A stretch of DNA of 21,080 nt from JAATGA01 sp047605605 (lineage in GTDB: Bacteria; Pseudomonadota; Alphaproteobacteria; Rhodobacterales; Rhodobacteraceae). The DNA lies in NCBI GenBank assembly GCA_047605605.1, contig JASGFG010000069.1, forward strand, positions 1-21,080, read 5' to 3'. A model generated the notes under the pieces. That model saw nothing but the letters and a program-made list of their open reading frames with translations, was not told the DNA's origin and did not search any database. This document shows, in pieces, positions 14,333 to 21,080 of this stretch. The first letter of the stretch is position 1. Each line of letters starts with the position of its first letter. Both the position numbers and the translations under genes were made by a program.

Positions 14333-16239
14333 AGACCTTGGATGTCATCACCATCGGCCGGTCCTCGGTCGACCTTTACGGCGCGCAGGTTGGCGGGCGG
14401 CTTGAGGATATGGGGTCGTTCCAGAAATACATCGGCGGCAGCCCCACCAACATCGCCGCCGGTTGCGCCCGGCTTGGCCTGCGCGCCGGCCTGATCACCC
14501 GCGTCGGCGACGAACACATGGGCCGCTTCATCCGCGAGGAACTGGCGCGCGAAGGCGTCGACACCACCGGCGTCGTGACCGACCCCGAACGGCTGACGGC
14601 GCTTGTCCTCTTGGGCATCCGCGACAAGGCGCATTTCCCGCTGATCTTCTATCGCGAGAATTGCGCCGATATGGGTCTGGTCGAGGGCGACATCGACCCC
14701 GCCTTCGTCGCCCGCGCCCGCGCCGTGGTGGCGACGGGCACCCATCTGAGCCATTCGCGCACCGAGGCGGCGGTGCTGAAGGCGCTGCATCTGGCGCGGG
14801 ACTACGGCGCGCGGACGGCGCTGGACATCGACTATCGCCCGAACCTCTGGGGCCTGTCGGGCCATGGCGACGGCGAGAACCGGTTCATCGAAAGCGGCGC
14901 GGTGACGGCGAAACTGCAATCGACGCTGCATCTGTTCGACTTGATCGTCGGGACCGAGGAAGAATTCCATATCGCCGGCGGCAGCACCGACACCATCGCC
15001 GCGCTGCGGGCGGTGCGGGCGGTGACGGGCGCAACGCTGGTCTGCAAGCGCGGGCCGATGGGGGCGGCGGCCTTCGCGGGCGCGATCCCCGACAGCCTGG
15101 ATGACGGCGAAAGCGGCCCCGGCTTTCCGATCGAGGTGTTCAACGTCCTTGGCGCGGGCGACGGCTTCATGGCCGGGCTGCTGCGGGGCTGGCTGGACGA
15201 TGCCGGCTGGCCCACAGCACTGACCTATGCCAATGCCTGCGGGGCCTTTGCGGTCAGCCGCCATGGCTGCACCCCCGCCTATCCCAGCTGGGAGGAGTTG
15301 CAGTTCTTTCTGAAGCGCGGGGTGAAGACCCCGGCGCTGAGGAGGGATGTGGAACTGGAACAGATCCACTGGTCGACCAACCGCCATGGCGATTGGCCGG
15401 TGATGCGGGTCTTCGCCTTCGACCACCGGATGCAGCTGGAGGATCTGCCGGGCTCAACGCCGGACCGGATCGGCGCGTTTAAGCAACTGGCCTTGCAGGC
15501 CGTGTTGCGCGTGGCGGATGGCCGCCCCGGCTATGGCCTGCTCTGCGACAACCGGCTGGGGCAGGAGGCATTGCACGCCGCCACCGGGCGCGGCCTGTGG
15601 ATCGGGCGGCCCGCCGAATGGCCGGGGTCGCGCCCCCTGCGGCTGGAGCCAGAGCTTGGCCCAGATTGCGGTGCGCTGGCGGAATGGCCGCTGGACCATG
15701 TGGTCAAGGTCCTGTGCTTTTACCACCCCGACGACGATGCCGCGATGCGCGCCGATCAAGAGGCGACGGTGGCCCGCCTGTTCGCCGCCGCCCGCCGCAA
15801 CCGGCTGGAGTTCCTGCTGGAAATCATCCCGTCGAAGGCCGGGCCGATGGCCGACGACACCGCCGCCCGCGCCATCCAGCGGTTCTATGACATCGGCATC
15901 TTTCCCGACTGGTGGAAGCTGGAGCCGATGACCAGTGACCGCGCTTGGGATCTGGCCTGCGCCGCGATCACCCGCAACGACCCGCATACCCGCGGCATCG
16001 TGGTGCTGGGCCTTGCGGCGGGCGAGGGCGAACTGGCCGACAGTTTCCGCGTGGCGGCCCGGCATCCCTTGGTCAAGGGGTTCGCGGTCGGCCGCACCAT
16101 CTTTGGCCCGGCGGCCGAGGGGTGGCTGGCGGGGCGGATCGGCGATGAACAGGCGATCACGATGATGGCTGACAATTACGCCCGTCTCTGCACCATATGG
16201 GACGAGGCCCGCCAGACGGCGGGGGAGGATGCAGCATGA
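14329..16239 (+). CDS. iolC: 5-dehydro-2-deoxygluconokinase fused to DUF2090 domain
   Basis: 636 residues in two parts. Residues 1 to about 330 are a PfkB/ribokinase-type kinase: IGGSPTNIAAGCARLG (35-50), and NVLGAGDGF with catalytic Asp278. It phosphorylates 5-dehydro-2-deoxy-D-gluconate. From about 345 to the end is DUF2090, a TIM-barrel-like domain resembling class I LacD-type aldolases: VFAFDHRMQLEDL (361-373), LEIIPSK (497-503) and DWWKLEP with Lys530 as a possible Schiff-base residue. As no iolJ is present, this part may cleave the phosphorylated product to malonate semialdehyde and dihydroxyacetone phosphate; that is inference, though such fusions are common in proteobacteria. The start is GTG 14329, overlapping the ATPase stop by four bases. 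The stop overlaps iolD by four. Confidence 0.92.
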   Translation: MKTLDVITIGRSSVDLYGAQVGGRLEDMGSFQKYIGGSPTNIAAGCARLGLRAGLITRVGDEHMGRFIREELAREGVDTTGVVTDPERLTALVLLGIRDKAHFPLIFYRENCADMGLVEGDIDPAFVARARAVVATGTHLSHSRTEAAVLKALHLARDYGARTALDIDYRPNLWGLSGHGDGENRFIESGAVTAKLQSTLHLFDLIVGTEEEFHIAGGSTDTIAALRAVRAVTGATLVCKRGPMGAAAFAGAIPDSLDDGESGPGFPIEVFNVLGAGDGFMAGLLRGWLDDAGWPTALTYANACGAFAVSRHGCTPAYPSWEELQFFLKRGVKTPALRRDVELEQIHWSTNRHGDWPVMRVFAFDHRMQLEDLPGSTPDRIGAFKQLALQAVLRVADGRPGYGLLCDNRLGQEALHAATGRGLWIGRPAEWPGSRPLRLEPELGPDCGALAEWPLDHVVKVLCFYHPDDDAAMRADQEATVARLFAAARRNRLEFLLEIIPSKAGPMADDTAARAIQRFYDIGIFPDWWKLEPMTSDRAWDLACAAITRNDPHTRGIVVLGLAAGEGELADSFRVAARHPLVKGFAVGRTIFGPAAEGWLAGRIGDEQAITMMADNYARLCTIWDEARQTAGEDAA

Positions 16240-18056
16240 CCACGATCCGGCTGACCGCCGCGCAGGCGATGATGCGCTGGCTTTCCGTGCAGATGACCGA
16301 AGGGGGCGAGCCCTTCATCGCCGGGGTCTGGGCGATCTTTGGCCATGGCAATGTCGCGGGCATCGGCGAGGCGCTGTATGCCGAGCGTGACCGGTTGCAG
16401 ACCTGGCGCGGGCACAATGAACAGACGATGGCCCATGCCGCCATCGCCTATGCCAAGCAATCCGGGCGGCGGCGGGCGATGGCCGTCACCAGTTCCATCG
16501 GGCCGGGGGCGGCGAACATGGTGACGGCGGCGGCGCTGGCGCATGTGAACCGCTTGCCCTTGCTTCTGATCCCCGGCGATGTGTTCGCGGGACGCGGCCC
16601 CGACCCGGTGCTGCAACAGCTGGAAGATTTCGGCGATGGCACCGCCACGGTGAACGACTGCTTCCGTCCGGTCAGCCGCTATTTCGACCGGATCACCCGG
16701 CCCGAACAATTGCTGACCGCGCTGCCCCGCGCGATGCGGACCATGACCGACCCCGCCGAGTGCGGGCCGGTGACGCTGGCCTTTTGCCAGGACGTTCAGG
16801 CCGAGGCTTACGACTGGCCCGAGGCGTTCTTTGCGCCAAGGGTCTGGCGCATCCGGCGGCCCGAGCCGGACCGGCAGGAACTGGCCCGCGTGGCGGACCT
16901 GATCCGCGCGGCGCGGCACCCGGTGATCGTGGCGGGCGGCGGCGTGCATTATTCCGGTGCCGCGGCAGAGTTGCAGGGCTTTGCCGCGCGGCATGGCATT
17001 CCGGTCGTGGAAAGCCAGGCGGGGAAATCGGCGCTGCCCTGGGATGACGACTGGAACTTTGGCCCCGTCGGCGTGACCGGCGCGTCCTCGGCCAATGCGG
17101 TCTGTGCCGGGGCCGATCTGGTTCTGGGCGTCGGCACCCGGTTTCAGGATTTCACCACCGGATCGTGGACGCTGTTTGCGGAGAAGGCGCGACTGGTTTC
17201 GGTCAACGTCGCGGCCTATGACGCGATGAAGCACGGGGCGGAACCGCTCTGCGCCGATGCGCTTGTGGCGTTGCAGGCGCTGACGGCGGCGCTTGGCGAC
17301 CACCGCGCGCCTGCGCCGGACAAGGGGCTGAAACCCGCATGGTTCGCTGCCGTCGATCCGCTGACCGAGGCGCCTACGGATGCCAACATCCTGCCCACCG
17401 ACCAGCAGGTGATCGGCGCGGTGCAGCGGGCCTCCGGCCCCGATACGGTGGTGATGTGCGCGGCAGGAACCATGCCGGGCGAGCTTCACAAGCTGTGGAA
17501 GGCGCCGCGCCCCGGCGGCTATCACATGGAATACGGGTTTTCGACCATGGGGTATGAGATCGCCGGGGCCATGGGCATCAGGATGGCCGAACCCGACCGC
17601 GATGTGATCTGCATGATCGGCGACGGCAGCTATATGATGGCGAACTCGGAACTCGCCACCGCGGCGATGATGGGGGTGAAGATCACCGTCGTTCTGACCG
17701 ACAACCGAGGCTACGGCTGCATCAACCGCCTGCAACGGGCGACCGGCGGGGCGGGGTTCAACAACCTGCTGGACGACGCCTTTCATGTGAACCCGTCCGC
17801 CATCGACTTTGCCGCCCATGCCCGCGCCATGGGCGCCGGGGCGGAGCATGTCGGGTCCATCGCCGAGCTTGAGGCGGCGCTGACCCGCGCCAGGGCCGCG
17901 CCCGGCCCCTATATCGTGGTGATCGACACCGACCCCTGGCCCAGCACCCCGCATGGCGGGCACTGGTGGGACGTGGCCGTCCCCGAAACCAGCGACCGGG
18001 CCGAGGTCAACGCCGCCCGCGCCGCCTATCTGTCCGCCCTGCAACACCGGAATTGA
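16236..18056 (+). CDS. iolD: 3D-(3,5/4)-trihydroxycyclohexane-1,2-dione hydrolase (ThDP-dependent)
   Basis: 606 residues, close to the usual length of about 610-640. It opens the ring of the diketone to give 5-deoxy-glucuronate. It has the three-domain ThDP layout. RGHNEQTMAHAAIAYA (58-73) contains Glu62, the likely cofactor-activating Glu. The middle domain runs from about 210 to 350. The ThDP motif starts at GDGS (462-465) and ends at Asn490 (TDNRGYG). The start ATG 16236 has GGGGGAGG eight bases upstream and overlaps the iolC stop (ATGA). An acetolactate-synthase-like enzyme would be the alternative, but GHNEQ and the neighbours fix it as IolD. It is cytoplasmic and sits in the order C-D-E-B. 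Confidence 0.94.
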   Translation: MTTIRLTAAQAMMRWLSVQMTEGGEPFIAGVWAIFGHGNVAGIGEALYAERDRLQTWRGHNEQTMAHAAIAYAKQSGRRRAMAVTSSIGPGAANMVTAAALAHVNRLPLLLIPGDVFAGRGPDPVLQQLEDFGDGTATVNDCFRPVSRYFDRITRPEQLLTALPRAMRTMTDPAECGPVTLAFCQDVQAEAYDWPEAFFAPRVWRIRRPEPDRQELARVADLIRAARHPVIVAGGGVHYSGAAAELQGFAARHGIPVVESQAGKSALPWDDDWNFGPVGVTGASSANAVCAGADLVLGVGTRFQDFTTGSWTLFAEKARLVSVNVAAYDAMKHGAEPLCADALVALQALTAALGDHRAPAPDKGLKPAWFAAVDPLTEAPTDANILPTDQQVIGAVQRASGPDTVVMCAAGTMPGELHKLWKAPRPGGYHMEYGFSTMGYEIAGAMGIRMAEPDRDVICMIGDGSYMMANSELATAAMMGVKITVVLTDNRGYGCINRLQRATGGAGFNNLLDDAFHVNPSAIDFAAHARAMGAGAEHVGSIAELEAALTRARAAPGPYIVVIDTDPWPSTPHGGHWWDVAVPETSDRAEVNAARAAYLSALQHRN

Positions 18057-18058
18057 AG

Positions 18059-18955
18059 ATGATCCAGTTCGGCACCAACCCCATCGCCTGGGCCAATGAC
18101 GACGACCAGAGCCTGGGCGCCCATATCCCCACCGACCAGATCCTGCGCGAGGCCGCCGCCATCGGGTTCGACGGGATCGAGAATGGCCACCGCTGGCCCG
18201 ACGATCCGCCCGCGCTGAAGGCGCTGCTGGGGGGGCATGGGCTGAAGTTCATTTCCGGCTGGTATTCGCTGAACCTGCTGACGCAATCGGTTCAGGCCGA
18301 GAAACAGGCGATCCGCCATCATCTGGACAAGCTGAAATACAACGGCTGCACGGTCTGCATCGCCTGCGAGACCTCGAATTCCGTGCAGGGGCTGGACCGG
18401 CCCGTGAACGATGCCCCGGTGCTGTCGGCGGCCGAGATGCGCGATTTCGGCGCCAAGGTCGAGGAACTGGCGGCCTTTACCGCAGCCGAGGGCGTGCAGC
18501 TGGCCTATCATCATCACATGGGCACCGTGGTCGAAACGCCGGACGAGATCGACGCCTTCATGGCCGCGACCGGGCCTGCGACGAAACTGCTGTTCGACGC
18601 GGGACATTTCTATTTCGGATCGAACGGGCAGGACCCGGCCCCGGCCTTGCAGCGGCATGTCGGGCGGGTGGCGCATTTCCATGCCAAGAACGTGCGCCCC
18701 GCCGTGATGCGGCAGGTGCGCGAGCAGGGGCTGTCCTTCATGGACGGCGTGCGCGCGGGTGTCTTTACCGTGCCGGGCGATGCCGAGGGCGGCGTCGATT
18801 TCGCGCCGCTGCTGCGCATCCTGAAAGGCGCGGGCTATGGCGGCTGGATCGTGATCGAGGCGGAACAGGACCCGTCGCTGCGCAATCCGTTCGAGTATCA
18901 GAGCCTGGGGCTGAAGACGCTGAAGCGCATTGCGGGCGAGGTCGGGCTGGTCTGA
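18059..18955 (+). CDS. iolE: myo-Inosose-2 dehydratase
   Basis: 298 residues, the usual size. It removes water from 2-keto-myo-inositol to give the trihydroxycyclohexane-dione, the substrate of IolD. The fold is a xylose-isomerase-like TIM barrel with metal. Matching parts are GTNPIAWANDDD (5-16), FDGIENGHRWP (37-47), YHHHMGT (150-156), LLFDAGH (177-183), HFHAKN (206-211) and IVIEAEQDPS (264-273). The acidic and histidine residues in these segments form the divalent-metal site in known members. The start ATG at 18059 comes two bases after the iolD stop, with GAAG as a weak ribosome site, so coupling to iolD is likely. The 65 bases after its stop hold the second copy of the dispersed element. 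Confidence 0.93.
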   Translation: MIQFGTNPIAWANDDDQSLGAHIPTDQILREAAAIGFDGIENGHRWPDDPPALKALLGGHGLKFISGWYSLNLLTQSVQAEKQAIRHHLDKLKYNGCTVCIACETSNSVQGLDRPVNDAPVLSAAEMRDFGAKVEELAAFTAAEGVQLAYHHHMGTVVETPDEIDAFMAATGPATKLLFDAGHFYFGSNGQDPAPALQRHVGRVAHFHAKNVRPAVMRQVREQGLSFMDGVRAGVFTVPGDAEGGVDFAPLLRILKGAGYGGWIVIEAEQDPSLRNPFEYQSLGLKTLKRIAGEVGLV

Positions 18956-18957
18956 CG

Positions 18958-19013
18958 CCTTGGCCGGAGGCCAGCCCCCGGACCCCCGGGGTATTTGGAC
19001 CAAGATGAAGGGG
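18958..19013. repeat. Dispersed intergenic element, copy 2 (hairpin + C5 + GGTATTTG)
   Basis: It lies in the iolE-iolB gap. A short hairpin (TGGCC, loop GGA, GGCCA; 18961-18973) is followed by two C5 runs, GGGGTATTTGGACCAAGATGAAGG and the iolB ribosome site. The order of parts matches copy 1 at 3-55. It may be a family-wide repeat or a leader element. Confidence 0.5.
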
Positions 19014-19020
19014 AAAGGCG

Positions 19021-19824
19021 ATGGAACTTTTGCGCAAACCTTCGGGTGGGACGGGCAAGGTGCACGACATCACCCCCGAAAGCGCGGGCTGGGGCTATGT
19101 CGGGTTCGGCCTTTACCGGCTGCGCGCGGGCGAGGTGGTGGCCGAGGCGACGGGCGAACGGGAAGTCATTCTGGTGCTGGTCGAGGGCAAGGCCGAACTG
19201 GCCTGCGACACGATGGATTTCGGCCCGATGGGCGACCGGATGGATGTGTTCGAGAAAACGCCGCCGCATTGTGCCTATGTGCCGAACGGGCAGAACTGGC
19301 GGGCGCGGGCGCTGACCGACTGCACGCTGGCTGTCTGTTCGGCGCCGGGTCGCGGCGGCCATCCGGCGCAGCGGATCGGGCCGGAAGGGATCGAGCTGAC
19401 GCCCCGCGGCAAGGGCACGAACACCCGCTATATCAACAACATCGCGATGGAGGGGCGCGATGTGGCCGACAGCCTGCTGGTGACAGAGGTGTTCACCCCC
19501 GCCGGGCACTGGTCGTCCTATCCGCCGCACCGTCATGACGAGGACCGTTTCCCCGAGATGACCTATCTGGAGGAGACCTATTACCACCGCCTGAACCCCG
19601 CGCAGGGCTATGGCCATCAGCGGGTGTTCACCGAGGACGGCGCGCTGGACGAAACGATGAGCGTGTCGAACCACGATGTCGTGCTGGTGCCGAAGGGGCA
19701 TCACCCCTGCGGCGCGCCCTATGGATACGAGATGTACTACCTGAACGTGATGGCCGGGCCGCTGCGCAAATGGCGCTTCGCCAACCACCCCGACCACGCC
19801 TGGATCGCCGAGCGCGACGCCTGA
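19021..19824 (+). CDS. iolB: 5-deoxy-glucuronate isomerase
   Basis: 267 residues, typical of IolB. It isomerises 5-deoxy-D-glucuronate to 5-dehydro-2-deoxy-D-gluconate, the substrate of IolC. The protein is a double-cupin. The second cupin is clearest: PPHRHDEDRFPEMTYLEETYYHR (168-190) gives the metal-binding His and Glu residues, and GHHPCGAPYGYEMYYLNVMAGP follows. The first cupin (LYRLRAGEVV ... EVILVLVEGKAEL) is weaker in metal ligands, as in the family. The GGGGAAAGG site leads to ATG 19021. The stop codon lies inside a palindrome shared with the convergent ABC gene. It is the last gene of the plus-strand iol run. Confidence 0.93.
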   Translation: MELLRKPSGGTGKVHDITPESAGWGYVGFGLYRLRAGEVVAEATGEREVILVLVEGKAELACDTMDFGPMGDRMDVFEKTPPHCAYVPNGQNWRARALTDCTLAVCSAPGRGGHPAQRIGPEGIELTPRGKGTNTRYINNIAMEGRDVADSLLVTEVFTPAGHWSSYPPHRHDEDRFPEMTYLEETYYHRLNPAQGYGHQRVFTEDGALDETMSVSNHDVVLVPKGHHPCGAPYGYEMYYLNVMAGPLRKWRFANHPDHAWIAERDA

Positions 19825-19840
19825 CCGCGCAGCCGGTCAG
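19821..19840. terminator. Palindrome containing both convergent stop codons
   Basis: CTGACCG (19821-19827) and CGGTCAG (19834-19840) form a 7-bp stem with a 6-base loop. The iolB stop TGA (19822-19824) and the stop of the opposite ATPase gene (19837-19839) occupy mirror positions in its arms. It may end transcription from both sides; there is no T tract. Confidence 0.45.
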
Positions 19841-20895
19841 AGGCGCAGCCCGGTCTGGGGCGAGAACAGGTGGAACCGGCCGGGTTGCACCGCCACCTCC
19901 AGCCTCTCGCCGCGCGCGGCATCGGTCTTGCCGGGCAGGCGCAGGGTCAGGGGGGTGTCCGAGCCAGCGATGATCCCATAGCCGAAAGCATCCGCCCCCA
20001 GCCGTTCGACCGAATGGAGGTCCACCGGAAAGGACGGCTCTGCCGGCGCAGCGGGGTGCAGATCCTCTGGCCGCAGACCAAGGCGCGTCTCTGCCGCGGC
20101 GGCCAGACCGGGCAGGGGCAGGCGATGACCGCCGGGCAGGGTGGCCACGCCGTCTGTGGCCGCGATGGAGAAGATGTTCATCGCGGGCGATCCGATGAAG
20201 CCTGCCACGAATTCGGTCGCCGGGCGCTCATAGACCTCAAGCGGGGTGGCGATCTGTTCGGCCACGCCCCTGTTCATCACGATCAGCCGGTCGGCCAGCG
20301 TCATCGCCTCGACCTGGTCATGGGTGACGTAAAGCATGGTCTGGCCGGTGCGGTGGTGCATCTCGCGGATCTGCAACCGCATCTGGACGCGCAGCTTGGC
20401 ATCGAGGTTCGACAGCGGCTCGTCCAGGAGGAAGGCCGCCGGGTCGCGGACCAGCGCGCGGCCCATGGCCACACGCTGCCGCTGGCCGCCCGACAGGGCG
20501 CGGGGCCTGCGGTCCAGATAGGGCTCCAGCTCCAGCATCCGGGCCGCGCGGGCCACGCGGTCGTCGATTTCCGCCCGTGGCAGTTTCGCGATCTTCAACC
20601 CGTAGGCCATGTTTTCGCGCACCGACATATGCGGATAAAGCGCATAGTTCTGGAACACCATGGCGATGTCGCGGTCGCGCGGCTCCAGCGCGTTCACCAC
20701 GCGGCCGCCGATTTCCACCGTGCCGCCGGTGATGCTCTCCAGCCCCGCCACCATGCGCAGCAGCGTGGACTTGCCGCAGCCGGACGGACCGACGATCACC
20801 ACGAATTCGCCATCGGCGATGTCCATGGTGATGCCGTGGATCACCTCGGTCCCGCCATAGGATTTCCGCACGTCGTTCAACAGGATGCGCGCCAT
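19837..20895 (-). CDS. Sugar/polyol ABC transporter ATPase (MalK/UgpC family)
   Basis: 352 residues, normal for a CUT1 ATPase. Walker A GPSGCGKST is at 36-44, Q-loop Gln82 in MVFQNYALYPHMSV, signature LSGGQRQRVAMGRALVRDP (134-152), Walker B FLLDEPLSNLDAKLR (155-169) and H-loop in YVTHDQVEAMTLADR. The C-terminal part (from about 235, GFIGSPAMNIF) is the OB-fold/TOBE regulatory domain. The ATG at 20895 directly abuts the stop of the permease gene (no gap), so the two are co-transcribed. Substrate classes include sorbitol/mannitol, glycerol phosphate, maltose and similar sugars; the polyol type (SmoK) is common in Rhodobacteraceae, but nothing here fixes it. It is convergent with iolB and not part of the inositol operon. 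Confidence 0.92.
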   Translation of the reverse strand: MARILLNDVRKSYGGTEVIHGITMDIADGEFVVIVGPSGCGKSTLLRMVAGLESITGGTVEIGGRVVNALEPRDRDIAMVFQNYALYPHMSVRENMAYGLKIAKLPRAEIDDRVARAARMLELEPYLDRRPRALSGGQRQRVAMGRALVRDPAAFLLDEPLSNLDAKLRVQMRLQIREMHHRTGQTMLYVTHDQVEAMTLADRLIVMNRGVAEQIATPLEVYERPATEFVAGFIGSPAMNIFSIAATDGVATLPGGHRLPLPGLAAAAETRLGLRPEDLHPAAPAEPSFPVDLHSVERLGADAFGYGIIAGSDTPLTLRLPGKTDAARGERLEVAVQPGRFHLFSPQTGLRL

Positions 20896-21080
20896 CTATT
20901 TCTCCGTCTCGACCAGGCCCTTGACGAACCAGCGCTGCATCAGCACTACCACCAGGATCGGTGGCAAGATGGCCAGCACGGATGTGACCATGACTAGGTT
21001 CCAGGGCGTATCGGCATCGGCGAAGGAGATCATCTTGCGCAGGGCGATGACGATGGTGTTCATCTCGTTGGAATTGGTGA
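20896..21080 (-). CDS. CUT1 sugar ABC permease (MalG-type), C-terminal fragment at window edge
   Basis: The frame is open from the right edge to TAG at 20896-20898 and gives about 60 C-terminal residues. The end reads ADTPWNLVMVTSVLAILPPILVVVLMQRWFVKGL followed by VETEK. The last helix and the QRWFVKGL ending are typical of MalG/SmoG-type inner-membrane permeases. The gene is cut by the window, not broken. It stands directly upstream of the ATPase with no spacing. The other permease and the binding protein are expected beyond the edge. Confidence 0.85.
   Translation of the reverse strand, partial: TNSNEMNTIVIALRKMISFADADTPWNLVMVTSVLAILPPILVVVLMQRWFVKGLVETEK

Noticed and set aside
16176..18047. 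Very long open frame on the minus strand opposite iolD
   Set aside because: It has no recognisable domain, is rich in Arg/His/Gly/Pro as expected of antisense frames in GC-rich genes, and lies wholly over a certain ThDP enzyme gene.
1..21080. Mobile elements, phage genes, CRISPR arrays and tRNA genes
   Set aside because: No transposase or integrase, terminal inverted repeats, regularly spaced repeats or cloverleaf pattern could be seen; composition is even throughout.

Overview
The window is high-GC DNA with dense, tightly overlapping operons (ATGA and GTGA junctions). Protein families, codon use and a dispersed intergenic element point to an alphaproteobacterium of the Rhodobacteraceae (Paracoccus/Rhodobacter type). 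The taxon is inferred from style and family content; there is no rRNA gene here. I see no tRNA, CRISPR array, insertion sequence or prophage. No gene looks frameshifted, and every gap between genes is shorter than 300 bases.

Layout, left to right. (1) 67-1985, minus strand: an MgtE magnesium channel gene overlapping 5-formyltetrahydrofolate cyclo-ligase. (2) 2115-3401, plus: guanine deaminase, ending at a perfect 11-bp stem-loop that separates it from the next, convergent operon. (3) 3491-7344, minus: a five-gene operon, read right to left, of an amino-acid-type periplasmic binding protein, a small SRPBCC-like protein, a divergent DUF1445 (putative hydro-lyase) protein, one amino-acid ABC permease and a kynureninase-like PLP enzyme. 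A GntR/FCD regulator (7557-8231, plus) diverges from it across an AT-rich gap with palindromes. I do not recognise this combination as a described pathway, and it is the best candidate here for an undescribed system.

(4) 8263-19824: a myo-inositol catabolic locus. Two Gfo/Idh/MocA dehydrogenases (iolG and a paralogue) run on the minus strand. An RpiR-type regulator (IolR-like) diverges from them. On the plus strand follow a sugar ABC importer (binding protein, permease, single-domain ATPase) and then iolC (fused to DUF2090), iolD, iolE and iolB, most of them overlapping by 1-4 bases. Both regulatory gaps around iolR carry a GGAA-N6-TTCC palindrome plus a half-site 30-31 bp away, which suggests one regulon under the RpiR protein. 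Together the genes cover inositol uptake, oxidation to inosose, dehydration, ring hydrolysis, isomerisation, phosphorylation and possibly aldol cleavage by the DUF2090 domain. iolA, for the last step, is not in the window.

(5) 19837-21080, minus: the ATPase and the C-terminal end of the inner-membrane permease of a second, CUT1-type sugar or polyol importer that continues beyond the right edge.
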